64,000 nt of DNA from Acidiphilium multivorum AIU301 (GCF_000202835.1 NC_015186.1:3009501-3073500), one strand, 5' to 3'; positions 26,941-37,193 are shown, counted from the stretch's first letter. A program made the numbers and translations. The notes: generated from the letters alone by a model not told the origin.

Positions 26941-27060
26941 GAACATGCCGGTAGAAACGTCAGGTCGGGTGCCATTCGCATGGCGGAAACTCTGGCACCG
27001 GGCGGAAGATCCCGCCAGTTCCCGCCGTGCGCCCCACCCATGAGGCCAGGACAATGGCCC

Positions 27061-27083
27061 GCCGCCCGCGCGCGGCGGGCGGC
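27061..27083 (-). terminator. GC hairpin after the LysR gene
   Basis: GCCGCCCGC (27061-27069) and GCGGGCGGC (27075-27083) form a 9-base perfect stem with a 5-base loop, eight bases beyond the LysR stop. There is no U-run, so it is a candidate terminator of the trxB-lysR unit rather than a certain one. Confidence 0.45.
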
Positions 27084-27090
27084 GGCGCGT

Positions 27091-27978
27091 TCAGCGGCGG
27101 CCGATCTCGGTGACGAGAAAGTCCCGGAAGACGGAGACGCGCTTCGAGTTCCGCAATTCCTCGGGATAGACGAAATACATGTCGATCTTCGGCGCCTTCA
27201 CCTCCGGCAGGATGCGGACGAGGCCGGTGGTGTCTTCCGTCAGGTAGTCCGGCACCGCGCCGATGCCGATGCCGCTGCGGATGGCGACCAGCATGGCCTG
27301 CAGCGAGTTCACCTCCAGCGCGCCGGCGCGCTGGGCGGCGCCATCCGGCCGGCCGATGCTGGCGATCCAGTTGACGTCTGCCACCGGCGGCTTGCGGTCG
27401 CCGAACAGGATCAGGCGGTGATCGTCGAGATCCTCCGGCCGCTCGGGGGTCTTGCCCACCTCGCGCAGATAATCCTCCGAGGCGAAGATCTGCCAGCGAA
27501 TCTCGCCCAGGCTGCGCTGCACCAGGTCGGGCTGGCGGGGCGGATGCATGCGGATCGCGACATCCGCCTCGCGCATCGCGAGGTCGAGATCGACATCGTC
27601 GAGCAGCAGCGAGATGCTGACGTCCGGATACTGCTTGAGGAAGGCGCGCAGGCGGGGGGCGAGCCAGACCACGCCGAAACTGTGCGTCGTCGTCACCTTC
27701 AGCCGCCCGGCCGGGCGTTCCTTGCTCTCGGCCAGCAGCGCCTCGGTCATGGCGAGCTTGGCGAAGACGTCGCGCACCGTGCGGTTGAGCTGCTCGCCCT
27801 GCTCGGTGAGGATCAGCCCGCGCGCGTGGCGGTGGAACAGCGGCACCGCCAGCGCCTCCTCCAGCGCCGAAATCTGCCGCGACACCGCGGATTGCGAGAG
27901 GTTGAGCACATCGCCCGCATGGGTGAAGCTGCCCGCCTCGGCGACCGCGTGAAACACGCGCAACTTGTCCCAGTCCAT
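27091..27978 (-). CDS. LysR-type regulator downstream of trxB
   Basis: About 295 residues. The HTH is MDWDKLRVFHAVAEAGSFTHAGDVLNLSQSAVSRQISALEEAL, followed by VPLFHRHARGLILTEQGEQL and an effector domain of the PBP type. The chosen ATG (27978) starts at the conserved MDWDKLR block; a start five codons earlier (MTGNH) is possible. It follows trxB on the same strand, 64 bases on, an arrangement common in alphaproteobacteria. Targets are unknown, though redox control is a fair guess. Confidence 0.86.
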   Translation of the reverse strand: MDWDKLRVFHAVAEAGSFTHAGDVLNLSQSAVSRQISALEEALAVPLFHRHARGLILTEQGEQLNRTVRDVFAKLAMTEALLAESKERPAGRLKVTTTHSFGVVWLAPRLRAFLKQYPDVSISLLLDDVDLDLAMREADVAIRMHPPRQPDLVQRSLGEIRWQIFASEDYLREVGKTPERPEDLDDHRLILFGDRKPPVADVNWIASIGRPDGAAQRAGALEVNSLQAMLVAIRSGIGIGAVPDYLTEDTTGLVRILPEVKAPKIDMYFVYPEELRNSKRVSVFRDFLVTEIGRR

Positions 27979-28042
27979 GTGATTGCCTGTCACGGTGAGC
28001 TTCCCTTTCCCGGCCGCGTTCGGGGCCGTCTTTTATATCGTC

Positions 28043-29014
28043 TCATGCAGCCTGTTGTTCGATTTGCGCGTGGTGCGCAAGAAATTTCTCCGCCTCCAGC
28101 GCGGCCATGCAGCCGGTGCCGGCGGCGGTGACCGCCTGGCGGTAGACGCGGTCCTGCACGTCGCCGGCGGCGAAGACGCCGGGCACCGAGGTCTGCGCCG
28201 TGCCCGGCACGGTGCGGATATAGCCTTCCTCGTCCATGTCGAGCTTGCCGCGGAACAGCGCCGTCGCCGGATCGTGGCCGATGGCGACGAACACGCCCTC
28301 CACCGCGATCGTGCGCTCCGCGCCGGTCTTCACGTCGCGCAGCCGCGCCCCGGTGACGACGGCCGGCGTGCCCGCGCCGATGATCTCCTCCACCGTATGG
28401 TCCCAGATCACCTCGATCTTCGGATGGGCGAACAGCCGGTCCTGCAGGATCTTTTCGGCGCGCAGCGCGTCGCGGCGGTGGATCAGCGTGACCTTGGTGG
28501 CGTGGTTGGTGAGGTAGAGCGCCTCCTCGACCGCGGTGTTGCCGCCGCCGACCACGGCGACCTCGCGGCCGCGATAGAAGAACCCGTCGCACGTCGCGCA
28601 GGCCGAGACGCCGGCGCCCTGGTATTGCCGCTCGGACGGCAGGCCGAGCCAGCGGGCCTGCGCGCCGGTCGCGATCACGACCGCGTCGGCGCGGTAGAGC
28701 GTGCCGGAATCGCCGCGCGCGGTGAACGGGCGGGCGGAGAGATCGATCTCGGTGATGATGTCGTATTCGATCCGGGTGCCGACATGCTCGGCCTGGGCGC
28801 GCATCTGCTCCATCAGCCAGGGGCCCTGGATGACGTCGGCGAAGCCGGGATAGTTCTCGACATCGGTGGTGATGGTGAGCTGCCCGCCCGGCTGCAGCCC
28901 GGCCACGATCACCGGGGCGAGGTTCGCCCGCGCGGCGTAGATCCCCGCCGTGTAGCCGGCCGGCCCCGCGCCGATGATCAGCAGTTTCGTCTCGATCGTA
29001 GCCTGATCCGCCAT
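28043..29014 (-). CDS. trxB: thioredoxin-disulfide reductase
   Basis: 323 residues. FAD motif LLIIGAGPAGYTAGIYAARA at 11-30, redox-active CATC (C139, C142) in GVSACATCDGFFYRGREVAVVGGGNTAVEEALYL with the NADPH motif following, and the C-terminal FAD motif GVFAAGDVQDRVYRQAVTAAGTGCMAALEAE. It keeps thioredoxin reduced in the cytoplasm using NADPH. The start is the ATG giving MADQATIETKLL; the upstream open frame is not conserved-looking. Divergent from the Lrp-type gene. Confidence 0.97.
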   Translation of the reverse strand: MADQATIETKLLIIGAGPAGYTAGIYAARANLAPVIVAGLQPGGQLTITTDVENYPGFADVIQGPWLMEQMRAQAEHVGTRIEYDIITEIDLSARPFTARGDSGTLYRADAVVIATGAQARWLGLPSERQYQGAGVSACATCDGFFYRGREVAVVGGGNTAVEEALYLTNHATKVTLIHRRDALRAEKILQDRLFAHPKIEVIWDHTVEEIIGAGTPAVVTGARLRDVKTGAERTIAVEGVFVAIGHDPATALFRGKLDMDEEGYIRTVPGTAQTSVPGVFAAGDVQDRVYRQAVTAAGTGCMAALEAEKFLAHHAQIEQQAA

Positions 29015-29156
29015 TTCATGCACCTCTGATGCGGAGTTAAGGGCGCGATGGCGGGAATTCCACCTTTCGTCGCACCGCATTCACACTCCGAAGCAATGCA
29101 ATTATATTACCCTTTTATCTCTGTCACGCGATCAACTCTTTCCACCGGTGAAATCC

Positions 29157-29663
29157 ATGCCGCATGCCCCGGCCAGCCAGCCCCTGCCGCGTTCCGCCGC
29201 CGAGGCCCCTCCCCTCGACGACATCGACCGCCGCATCATCGCCGAGCTGCAGACCGACGGGCGGATGACCAACGTGGAGCTGGCGAGCCGCGCCGGCATC
29301 TCGCCGCCGCCCTGCCTGCGCCGGGTGCGCCGGCTGGAGGAGGCCGGGCTGATCCGCGGCTATCACGCCGAGACCGACGCGCTGAAACTCGGCTGGCAGA
29401 TCCAGCTCTTCGCCATCGTCGGGCTCGACAGCCAGCGCCAGGCGGTGCTCGACGCGTTCGAGGCGCTGGTCGGCGGCTGGGAGGAAGTGCGCGAGTGCCA
29501 CATGATCCGCGGCGGCGGCGACTTTCTGCTGCGCATGGTCGCGCGCGACGCCGCGCACGAGAACCAGCTCACCGAACGGCTGACCGCCGCCCCCAACGTC
29601 ACCCGCGTGCAGACCCTGCAGACCATCCGCACCAGCAAGGTGCTTGCCGGGGTGCCGATCTGA
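29157..29663 (+). CDS. Lrp/AsnC-family transcriptional regulator
   Basis: 168 residues from ATG 29157; a GTG three codons earlier (29148) is an alternative, and neither has a strong Shine-Dalgarno. An unconserved N-terminal tail of about 20 residues precedes the AsnC HTH (LDDIDRRIIAELQTDGRMTNVELASRAGISPPPCLRRVRRLEEAGLIRGYHAE) and the RAM ligand-binding domain (LFAIVGLD, VRECHMIRGGGDFLLRMVARD). It usually senses an amino acid. Its own downstream neighbour starts 15 bases later, so the two may be co-transcribed. It is divergent from trxB, whose expression it might influence. Confidence 0.88.
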   Translation: MPHAPASQPLPRSAAEAPPLDDIDRRIIAELQTDGRMTNVELASRAGISPPPCLRRVRRLEEAGLIRGYHAETDALKLGWQIQLFAIVGLDSQRQAVLDAFEALVGGWEEVRECHMIRGGGDFLLRMVARDAAHENQLTERLTAAPNVTRVQTLQTIRTSKVLAGVPI

Positions 29664-29678
29664 GACCATACCCGGCGC

Positions 29679-30635
29679 ATGAACACGACCCGGCATGAAT
29701 TCGACCGCACCGACGCGCGCGGGCTGATCGCCATCGCCGTGCTCGGCGCCGCCCTCGATCTCGCGGAGCGGATGGTGCCCGCCGGCCTGCCCTATCTCGC
29801 GCCCTACATCTTCAACGCCCCGATCTTCGCCGGAACGCTGCTCGCCGCCTTCTGGTACGGCCGCGGCCTCGCCCGGTGCGAAACGCGGCCGGCGCGCTGG
29901 CGCATCCTCGCCTTCTATGCCGGGGTGGCGGCGATCTACTTCGTCGGGCAGACGCGGTTCGAATACGCGGCACAGCACATGTTCTTCCTCAACCGCGTGC
30001 AGCAGACGACGTTCGGCGTGTTCGCGCCGTTCCTGATCGCCTTCTCCTGGCCGCGCGACGTGCTCGCCGCCGGCGTGCCGGCCGGGCTGATCCGCCTCTG
30101 CGAGCGGCCGGCCGCGCGGGCGGCGCTGCGGGCGCTGCGCTTTCCGCCCGTCGCCATCGTGATCATGCTGGTGACGACGGATGTCTGGCTGATCCCCGGG
30201 GTGAACTTCGCCTCGATGATCAATCCGCCGCTCTACGCCTTCATGAACATCGCGATGATCCTCTCCGGCCTGCTGTTCTGGCTGGTGGTGCTCGACCCGC
30301 GGCCCCGGGCCGAGGCCGGCTATTCCTACCTCACGCGGATGGCGGCCGGCTTCCTGCCGATGTTCCCGCAGATCGCCGCCTCGTCCTACATCGCGCTGAC
30401 CTCGACCAATCTCTACAATTTCTACGATCTCTGCGGCCGGCTCTACCCCTCGGTCTCGCCGATGAAGGACCAGATGCTGGGCGGCATCATCCAGTGGATT
30501 CCGCCGGGAATGCTGAACACCGCCGTGCTCTTCGTGCTGCTGCACGCCGTCCGCAAGAGCGAGGAAAGGCAGGTGGCGGACATGCCGATTCCGCCCGGCG
30601 CGCGCGTCATCGAGGCGCGATGGACCGGACGCTAG
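29679..30635 (+). CDS. CtaG-like (caa3-type) cytochrome c oxidase assembly membrane protein
   Basis: 318 residues with about seven transmembrane helices. The pattern AAQHMFFLNRVQQTTFGVFAPFLIAFSWP resembles the caa3_CtaG family signature (HM..Q.....aPfL...g.P), followed by further hydrophobic segments and QMLGGIIQWIPPGMLNTAVLFVLL near the C terminus. The second conserved His of the family signature reads Gln here (RVQQ), so copper handling is uncertain. Not adjacent to oxidase genes; it follows the Lrp-type gene and precedes bamA by about 95 bases. Confidence 0.72.
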   Translation: MNTTRHEFDRTDARGLIAIAVLGAALDLAERMVPAGLPYLAPYIFNAPIFAGTLLAAFWYGRGLARCETRPARWRILAFYAGVAAIYFVGQTRFEYAAQHMFFLNRVQQTTFGVFAPFLIAFSWPRDVLAAGVPAGLIRLCERPAARAALRALRFPPVAIVIMLVTTDVWLIPGVNFASMINPPLYAFMNIAMILSGLLFWLVVLDPRPRAEAGYSYLTRMAAGFLPMFPQIAASSYIALTSTNLYNFYDLCGRLYPSVSPMKDQMLGGIIQWIPPGMLNTAVLFVLLHAVRKSEERQVADMPIPPGARVIEARWTGR

Positions 30636-30730
30636 CCCGGCGCTGCCCTTGCGGCGCGGAGCGGTTGCGGCTAGGCCGCTTGTCTGTGCGGATGCGGGAG
30701 AGGCCCGCGTCCGGTTGGTGACTTCGTGTG

Positions 30731-33088
30731 ATGGGGAGACAGTCCTTGCGGCGACTGCGGTTGGCTCTGATGACCACGGCGTGCCTCGCTCCGGTGTTCC
30801 TGGCTCCGGTCGCCCCGGCCGCGACCCTGCCGCACAGCGCGGCGGCGGCGACGGGCGGGCGCATCGCCGCCATCGAGGTGCGCGGCAACCAGCGCATCGA
30901 TGCGAGCACCATCCTTTCCTACATCCTGCTCCGCCCCGGCGACCGCTTCAGCCAGCGGCGGATGGACCTGAGCCTGAAGACGCTCTACGCCACCGGCCTG
31001 TTCCACACCGTCTCGCTCACCCGCCAGGGCAACGACCTGGTGGTGGACGTGCAGGAGAACCCGGTGGTCAACCAGGTGTTCTTCCGCGGCAACTCGGTGC
31101 TGACCGACGCCAACCTGAAAAAGGTGGTCTCGCTCAAGCCCGGCTCGGTGTTCACCCCGGCGGCGGCGGCGGCCGACACGCGGACGATCCTCGACCAGTA
31201 CGCCAAGCAGGGCCATTACAGCGCGACCGTTACCCCCGAAATCGTGAAGCTGCCGGAAAACCGGGTGAACGTGGTGTTCCGCTGCCATGACGGGCCGGAG
31301 ACGCTGATCAGCCGGATCGACTTCATCGGCAACCGCCACTACGGCCAGACCCGCCTGCGCGAGGTGATCTCGAGCCGCGAGAACGCCTGGTTCCGCTTCC
31401 TCTCCAGCAGCGACGAATACAACCCCGAACGGGTGAAATACGACGAGGCGCTGCTCAGCCGCTTCTACTTCCACCACGGCTATGCCGACTTCAAGGTGAA
31501 GAGCGCCACCGCCCAGCTCGCGCCGGACCGCAAGTCCTTCTTCCTCACCTTCGTCGTCGACGAGGGGCCGCGCTACCACATCGCCTCGGTGAAGGTGGAA
31601 AGCAGCGTGACGAACCTTTCGGCGAAGTCGCTGCGCGCGCTGGTGCCGATCGAGAAGGGCGACATCTTCGACGGCGACGCGATCCAGACCGCGGTGAAGA
31701 ACATCTCGAAGGCCGCGCAGAACCGTGGCTTCGCCTTCGCCCAGGTGGTGCCGGACGTGCACGAGAACCACGCGAACCACACGATCGACCTCACCTTCCG
31801 CGTGGTCGAGGGGCCGAAGGTCTACGTCAACGACGTGGTGATCCGCGGCAACACCCGCACCGAGGACCAGGTGATCCGCCGCCAGGTCGAACTCGCCCCC
31901 GGCGATGCCTACAACCAGGACGCGGTCGACCAGTCGAAGCAGAACCTCGAGAATCTCGGCTATTTCAAGAAGCAGGACGGGGTGAAGATCGCCACCTCGC
32001 CGACCAGCACGCCCGACCGCGTCAACCTCGATGTCGATGTCGCCGAGCAGGCGACCGGCCAGTTCTCGCTGGGCGGCGGCTATTCGACCGATCTCGGCGC
32101 GCTGGCGAATATCGGGCTGAGCCAGAACAACTTCCTCGGCACAGGCATCAGCGCCTCGATCTCGGCGCTGCTGGCGCAGAAGGGCACGCAGTTCAATCTC
32201 GGCGTGACCAACCCGTATTTCCTCGGCCGCAACCTGATCGCCGGCTTCGACCTCTTCCGCACCGACACCTACAACTCCACCGCCTACGTGTTCAGCGAGC
32301 GCTCGATCGGCGGCGACCTGCGGCTCGGCTTCCGCTACAACGACCATGTCAGCCAGGCCTTCACCTACACGCTGAGCACGCGCGACATCTACAACATCGC
32401 CAGCTCGGCGAGCCTCTACATCCTGAGCGAGGAGGGCAAGACCACGCTCTCGCAGCTCGGCACCACCCTCACCTTCGACTACCGCAACAACCGCATCGAT
32501 CCCTCGAGCGGCGAGATCCTCGCGCTGTCCGGCGACTTCGCCGGCCTCGGCGGCACCGCGAAATACATCCGCCTCGAGGCGCGCGGCGCCTACTACATCC
32601 CGCTCGAGCGCTATTTCGGCGACAAGGCCTGGGTGCTGGAGTTCGACGGCCATGTCGGCAAGATCTTCGGCATCGAGGGCTACCGCACCACCCTGGCCGA
32701 CCGCTTCTTCCTCGGCGGCGACAGCATGCTCGGCTTCCAGACCGGCGGCGCCGGCCCGCACGACACGCAATATGGCGACAGCATCGGCGGCAACTTCATC
32801 TGGACGCAGGACACGGTGCTGCACTTCCCGCTGCCCGTCAGCCCCGATCTCGGCGTCTCCGGCTTCGCCTTCACCGATATCGGCAGCCTGACCGGCGTCT
32901 CGCCGATCACGGTGAACGGCCAGACGCTCGGGGTCTACGACAATGCGGCCCCGCGCATCTCCGCCGGCGTCGGCGTGGCCTGGAACACCCCGTTCGGGCT
33001 CATCGACCTGTCCTATGCCCAGCCGATCAAGAAATACAAATACGACCAGGTCGAGCAATTCCGCGTTTCCTTCGGTACGAGGTTCTGA
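30731..33088 (+). CDS. bamA: outer membrane protein assembly factor BamA
   Basis: 785 residues. A signal peptide (about 1-30: RRLRLALMTTACLAPVFLAPVAPAA) precedes POTRA repeats starting IAAIEVRGNQRIDASTILSYI, with VNQVFFRGNSVLTDANLKK, ISRIDFIGNRHYGQTRLREVI and VNDVVIRGNTRTEDQVIRRQ as further units. The C-terminal beta-barrel carries GYSTDLGALANIGLSQNNFLG and RFFLGGDSMLGF (the VRGF-type loop, here MLGF) and ends with Phe (RVSFGTRF) as outer-membrane barrels do. It inserts beta-barrel proteins in the outer membrane. ATG at 30731 is chosen over the adjoining GTG at 30728. It heads the skp-lpxD-fabZ-lpxA-lpxI run. Confidence 0.95.
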   Translation: MGRQSLRRLRLALMTTACLAPVFLAPVAPAATLPHSAAAATGGRIAAIEVRGNQRIDASTILSYILLRPGDRFSQRRMDLSLKTLYATGLFHTVSLTRQGNDLVVDVQENPVVNQVFFRGNSVLTDANLKKVVSLKPGSVFTPAAAAADTRTILDQYAKQGHYSATVTPEIVKLPENRVNVVFRCHDGPETLISRIDFIGNRHYGQTRLREVISSRENAWFRFLSSSDEYNPERVKYDEALLSRFYFHHGYADFKVKSATAQLAPDRKSFFLTFVVDEGPRYHIASVKVESSVTNLSAKSLRALVPIEKGDIFDGDAIQTAVKNISKAAQNRGFAFAQVVPDVHENHANHTIDLTFRVVEGPKVYVNDVVIRGNTRTEDQVIRRQVELAPGDAYNQDAVDQSKQNLENLGYFKKQDGVKIATSPTSTPDRVNLDVDVAEQATGQFSLGGGYSTDLGALANIGLSQNNFLGTGISASISALLAQKGTQFNLGVTNPYFLGRNLIAGFDLFRTDTYNSTAYVFSERSIGGDLRLGFRYNDHVSQAFTYTLSTRDIYNIASSASLYILSEEGKTTLSQLGTTLTFDYRNNRIDPSSGEILALSGDFAGLGGTAKYIRLEARGAYYIPLERYFGDKAWVLEFDGHVGKIFGIEGYRTTLADRFFLGGDSMLGFQTGGAGPHDTQYGDSIGGNFIWTQDTVLHFPLPVSPDLGVSGFAFTDIGSLTGVSPITVNGQTLGVYDNAAPRISAGVGVAWNTPFGLIDLSYAQPIKKYKYDQVEQFRVSFGTRF

Positions 33089-33092
33089 TCAC

Positions 33093-33872
33093 GTGACACG
33101 CATCGCGAAAATCCGCGCCGGTCTGGCGCTTCCGGCCCTGATCATGGCGTTCGGCGCCGGCCTCGGCGTCGGCCACGCCCAGTCGGAGAACGGCAAGGGC
33201 TACTTCATCCCGAAGCCGAAGGCCGAGGCGCCGCACACCGCCCCGATCCACGCGCCGCTGCCCAAGCCGCAGCCCGCGCCCGTCGGCCAGCCCGGCGTGC
33301 AGCAGATTCCGCCCGAGAAGCTCCCGCCCATCCCGCAGCTCGCCCCGCTGCCCAAGGAAAAGTCGCCGCCCGCCGCCGTGATGGGCGTGCTCTCGGTGCC
33401 CGACGTCATGCAGAATTCGACCGCCGCCCAGGGTGTCGAGAAGATCATCAACGCCCGACGCAAGAAGCTGGCCGAGGAAGCCCAGGCCGACCAGAAGCGC
33501 TGGGAGCAGGAGCAGCACACCATCACCGCCGAGAAGGGCAAGCTCTCCAAGGCCACGCTCGCCGCGCGCGAGCAGCACCTGCAGGCCGAGATCGAGCAGG
33601 CGCAGGTCGACTTCCACAACCGCAACGTCGCCATCGAGCTCTCGGCGCGCAAGGCGCTCGGCAAGATCGAAAGCTCGCTGATCGCGGTGATCCGCCAGGT
33701 GTCGCAGGCGCACGGAATGAACCTGGTGCTGCACCGCTCGCAGGTCGCGCTGAACGTGAACGCCTTCGACATCACCAAGGAAGTCACCGAGCAGCTGAAC
33801 AAGATCCTGCCTTCGGTCGCGGTGCCGCCCTCCGTGGTGCCGAACCTGTCGAAGGGCGAGAAGAAGAAGTAG
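33093..33872 (+). CDS. skp: Skp/OmpH-family periplasmic chaperone
   Basis: 259 residues, longer than E. coli Skp (161) because of a Pro/Lys-rich insert (about 35-95) after the signal peptide ([25 protein letters not shown]). The OmpH part begins [46 protein letters not shown], a long coiled coil forming the tentacles, and returns to the body with [38 protein letters not shown]. It escorts unfolded outer-membrane proteins to BamA. It begins with GTG four bases after the bamA stop. Confidence 0.88.
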   Translation: MTRIAKIRAGLALPALIMAFGAGLGVGHAQSENGKGYFIPKPKAEAPHTAPIHAPLPKPQPAPVGQPGVQQIPPEKLPPIPQLAPLPKEKSPPAAVMGVLSVPDVMQNSTAAQGVEKIINARRKKLAEEAQADQKRWEQEQHTITAEKGKLSKATLAAREQHLQAEIEQAQVDFHNRNVAIELSARKALGKIESSLIAVIRQVSQAHGMNLVLHRSQVALNVNAFDITKEVTEQLNKILPSVAVPPSVVPNLSKGEKKK

Positions 33873-33877
33873 GCCGG

Positions 33878-34963
33878 ATGAGCGGCACGGCGGACCCGCG
33901 GCCGGGCGACCCCCGCTTCTTCGCCCGTCGCGGCCCCTTCACGGTGGCGGAGCTTGCCGCCGCGACCGGGGCCGAGCCGGCCGGCGACGCCGCGCGCGAG
34001 CTCACCGGCGTCGCCCCGCTGCAAACCGCCGGCCCCGCGGATGTCAGCTTTCTCGACAACCGCAAATATCTGCCCCTCCTCGCGGCGACGAAGGCCGGCG
34101 CGGTCATCCTGCGCGGCGACATGGCGGCCGCTTCCCCCGCCGGCGCCGCCACGCTGGCCACCGACGCGCCCTACGAGGCCTGGGCCAGGGCCTGCGCCCT
34201 GTTCCACCCCGCGCCCGAGGCGGTGCCCGGCATCCACCCGAGCGCGGTGATCGCCGACGCCGCGAAGATCCACCCCTCGGCCGAGATCGGCCCCTTTGCG
34301 GTGATCGGCGCAGGCAGCCGCATCGGCGCCGGCAGCCGCATCGGCCCGCACGCCGTCATCGGCCCCGGCGTCGAGATCGGCGCGGGAACCAGCGTCGGCG
34401 CGGGTGCCAGCATCGGCTTCGCCCTGATCGGCGACCGGGTGACGATCCACCCCGGCGTGCGCATCGGCCAGGACGGGTTCGGCTTCGCGACCACGAAACA
34501 GGGGTTTCTCTCCGTCCCGCAGCTCGGCCGGGTCATCATCGAGCACGACGTCGATATCGGCGCGAACACCACGATCGACCGCGGCTCGGCGCAGGACACC
34601 GTGATCGGCGCCGGCACGCGGATCGATAACCTCGTGCAGATCGCCCACAACGTGCGCATCGGCCGCTGCTGCGTGATCGTCGCGCAGGTCGGCATATCGG
34701 GCTCGACCACGCTGGAGGATTTCGTGGTCCTCGCCGGCCAGGCCGGAATCTCCGGCCACGTCACGCTCGGCAAGGGCGCGCGCATCGGCCCGCAGGCCGG
34801 CGTGATGTCGGACGTGAAGCCGGGGATCGACATGCTCGGCAGCCCGGCCCAGCCGGCGAAGGACTTCATGCGCGAGGTCGCGGCGGTCCGGCGCTTTGCA
34901 CGGCGCGGCGGTTTGAGGCATTCTCCGGCCCAACCGGAGCCGGAGCGGGATGCGGAATCCTGA
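33878..34963 (+). CDS. lpxD: UDP-3-O-(3-hydroxyacyl)glucosamine N-acyltransferase
   Basis: 361 residues. The N-terminal uridine-binding domain ([20 protein letters not shown] ... [24 protein letters not shown]) is followed by a left-handed beta helix of hexapeptide repeats from about residue 115 to 320, including the catalytic His region [24 protein letters not shown]. LpxD adds the amide-linked acyl chain in the third step of lipid A synthesis. It follows skp by 5 bases. Confidence 0.95.
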   Translation: MSGTADPRPGDPRFFARRGPFTVAELAAATGAEPAGDAARELTGVAPLQTAGPADVSFLDNRKYLPLLAATKAGAVILRGDMAAASPAGAATLATDAPYEAWARACALFHPAPEAVPGIHPSAVIADAAKIHPSAEIGPFAVIGAGSRIGAGSRIGPHAVIGPGVEIGAGTSVGAGASIGFALIGDRVTIHPGVRIGQDGFGFATTKQGFLSVPQLGRVIIEHDVDIGANTTIDRGSAQDTVIGAGTRIDNLVQIAHNVRIGRCCVIVAQVGISGSTTLEDFVVLAGQAGISGHVTLGKGARIGPQAGVMSDVKPGIDMLGSPAQPAKDFMREVAAVRRFARRGGLRHSPAQPEPERDAES

Positions 34964-35004
34964 CCGGATCATTCACAACAGGAACGGGACGCGGACGCTC
35001 TGAC

Positions 35005-35502
35005 ATGGACGGAACCTCGACGGACACCAGCGCGCAACAGGCGGAAGGACGGACGGTCGACATCGCCGGCATCATGCGCGCGATCCCGCACCGCTACCCG
35101 TTCCTGCTGATCGACCGCGTGGTCGAGCTGGTGCCGAACGTCTCGGCCATCGGGGTGAAGAACGTCTCCGTCAACGAGAGCTTCTTCCAGGGCCATTTCC
35201 CCGGCCACCCGGTCATGCCCGGCGTGCTCATCATCGAGAGCATGGCGCAGACCGCCGCCGTGCTGGTGGTGGAAACCCTCGGCCCCGAGGAAGCCGGCAA
35301 GGTGGTCTATTTCATGTCGGTCGAGGGCGCGAAATTCCGCCGCCCGGTGGTGCCGGGCGACGTGCTGCGCATCCATGTCGCGAAGGAGCGCAACCGCGGC
35401 AATGTGTGGAAGTTCAACGCCGTCGCGCGGGTCGATGGCGTCGCCGTCGCCGAGGCGACCTATGCCGCGATGATCATGGACAAGAAAGCCGGCGAGGGAT
35501 GA
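35005..35502 (+). CDS. fabZ: 3-hydroxyacyl-ACP dehydratase FabZ
   Basis: 165 residues with a short unconserved N-terminal tail, then IMRAIPHRYPFLLIDRVVE. The active-site pair is H64 in FQGHFPGHPVMPG and E78 in VLIIESMAQ. It dehydrates 3-hydroxyacyl-ACP in fatty-acid elongation and competes with LpxA/LpxD for hydroxyacyl-ACP, which explains its place in the lipid A operon. Its stop overlaps the lpxA start (ATGA). Confidence 0.96.
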   Translation: MDGTSTDTSAQQAEGRTVDIAGIMRAIPHRYPFLLIDRVVELVPNVSAIGVKNVSVNESFFQGHFPGHPVMPGVLIIESMAQTAAVLVVETLGPEEAGKVVYFMSVEGAKFRRPVVPGDVLRIHVAKERNRGNVWKFNAVARVDGVAVAEATYAAMIMDKKAGEG

Positions 35503-36305
35503 TCCACCCCACAGCGTCAGTCGATCCGCGGGCCTCGCTCGGCGCGGGGGTCAATGTCGGCCCGTTCTGCGTCGTCGGCCCGGACGTCGTCCTCGAAGAC
35601 GGCGTCGAACTGGTCTCCCACGTGGTGGCGGACGGCCACACGCGGATCGGCGCGGGAACGAAGGTGTTCCCCTTCGCCACGATCGGCCTCGCGCCGCAGG
35701 ATCTGAAATACCGGGGCGAGCCGACTGAAACGGTGATCGGCCCGGGCTGCACCATCCGCGAGCATTGCACGATCCATCGCGGCACCGTCACCGGGCACGG
35801 CATCACCCGCGTGGGCGCCGGCTGCCTGCTGATGGCGGTGGTCCATGTCGCGCATGACTGCGCGCTCGGCGACAACATCGTCATCGCCAACAACGTGGTG
35901 ATGGGCGGCCATGTCGAGATCGCCGACCGCGCCATCATCGGCGGCGCCACCGCGATCCACCAGTTCGTGCGGATCGGCACCGGCGCGATGGTCGGCGGCG
36001 CCTCCGGCGTCGAGGCGGACGTGATCCCCTATGGCTCGGTGATCGGCAACCGCGCGCGGCTGCACGGGCTCAACATCGTCGGCCTGCGCCGGCGCGGGCT
36101 CGACAAGGAGGGCCAGCACCGGCTGCGCAACGCCTACCGCCTGCTGTTCCAGGGCGCCGGCACCTTCGCCGCGCGGGTCGAGATGCTGCGCCGCGAGGCC
36201 GGCGACGATCCCTATCTCGCCGAGATCCTCACCTTCATCGACGCGCCGAGCAAGCGCGGCCTGATCCGCAGCACCACCCGCCACGACGCCGACGCCGAGG
36301 CCTGA
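35499..36305 (+). CDS. lpxA: UDP-N-acetylglucosamine O-acyltransferase
   Basis: 268 residues. Hexapeptide beta helix from the start (IHPTASVDPRASLGAGVNVGPFCVVGP) with the catalytic-His segment VVHVAHDCALGDNIVIANNVVMGGHVEI and the LpxA-specific GLNIVGLRRRGLDKEGQHRLRNAYRLLF in the C-terminal helical domain. It catalyses the first acylation in lipid A synthesis. Overlap of 4 bases with fabZ. Confidence 0.96.
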   Translation: MIHPTASVDPRASLGAGVNVGPFCVVGPDVVLEDGVELVSHVVADGHTRIGAGTKVFPFATIGLAPQDLKYRGEPTETVIGPGCTIREHCTIHRGTVTGHGITRVGAGCLLMAVVHVAHDCALGDNIVIANNVVMGGHVEIADRAIIGGATAIHQFVRIGTGAMVGGASGVEADVIPYGSVIGNRARLHGLNIVGLRRRGLDKEGQHRLRNAYRLLFQGAGTFAARVEMLRREAGDDPYLAEILTFIDAPSKRGLIRSTTRHDADAEA

Positions 36306-36329
36306 CCGCCCGATGACGGCAGCGCGCGC

Positions 36330-37193
36330 ATGAGCGGATCGGCGGCGGGCCCGCTCGGCATCGTCGCCGGCGGCGGCAGGCTGCCCGGCCAGGTGGCCGC
36401 CGCCGCCCGCGCCGCGGGGCGCGGCGTGTTCATCGTCGCCCTCGACGCCCATGCCGATCCCGAGGTCGTCGCCCCGTTCCCGCACGAGACGATCCGCCTC
36501 GGCGCCGTCGGTGCGGCGATCGACGCGCTGAAACGCGCCGGCTGCCGCGAGATCGTCCTCGCCGGCCCGGTCAGGCGCCCCTCGCTGTTCGACCTGCGGC
36601 CGGATGCGGTGGGCGCCAGGCTGCTCGCGCGCATCGGCCGCGCCGCCTTCGCCGGCGATGACGGCTTCCTCGCCGCGATCGTGCGGGTGCTCGGCGAGGA
36701 AGGCTTCACCGTGCTCGGCGCGCATGAGGTGATCAGCGAGGTTTTCGCGCCCGAGGGGCTGCTGTCCGGCGCCGCGCCGGATGCGGCGGCGCTGGCCGAC
36801 ATCGCCCGGGGCATCGCCGTGGTGCGCGCGCTGGGGGCGGTGGATGTCGGCCAGGGCGCGGTCGTGCAGCAGGGCATCGTGCTCGCGGTCGAGGCGGCGG
36901 AAGGCACTGATGCCATGCTCGCCCGCGCCGCCACGCTGCGCCGGCCGGGGCCCGGCGGCGTGCTGGTCAAGCTGGTCAAGCCCGGCCAGGAGCGCCGCGC
37001 CGATCTGCCGACGCTCGGGGTCCGAACCGTGCGGGGCGCGGTGGAGGCTGGGTTGCGCGGCATCGCATTCGAGGCCGAGGGCGCCATATTGATGGATCGC
37101 GAGGTAATGGTGCGCGAGGCCGAGGCGGCGGGGCTGTTCCTGCTCGGCATCGACCCCGGCGCCGCAAGATGGGACGAAGGAAAACGGGAATGA
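36330..37193 (+). CDS. lpxI: UDP-2,3-diacylglucosamine hydrolase, LpxI type
   Basis: 287 residues of the LpxI/DUF1009 family: [29 protein letters not shown] at the start, and near the end the catalytic-domain signature [46 protein letters not shown]. LpxI replaces LpxH in alphaproteobacteria, releasing UMP to give lipid X. lpxB, which usually follows, is absent here; the next gene, overlapping by 4 bases, is gloA. Confidence 0.94.
   Translation: MSGSAAGPLGIVAGGGRLPGQVAAAARAAGRGVFIVALDAHADPEVVAPFPHETIRLGAVGAAIDALKRAGCREIVLAGPVRRPSLFDLRPDAVGARLLARIGRAAFAGDDGFLAAIVRVLGEEGFTVLGAHEVISEVFAPEGLLSGAAPDAAALADIARGIAVVRALGAVDVGQGAVVQQGIVLAVEAAEGTDAMLARAATLRRPGPGGVLVKLVKPGQERRADLPTLGVRTVRGAVEAGLRGIAFEAEGAILMDREVMVREAEAAGLFLLGIDPGAARWDEGKRE

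Noticed and set aside
30671-33058. 795-codon open frame antisense to bamA
   Set aside because: Shadow of the bamA codon bias; low-complexity Val/Glu/Arg content and no motif.
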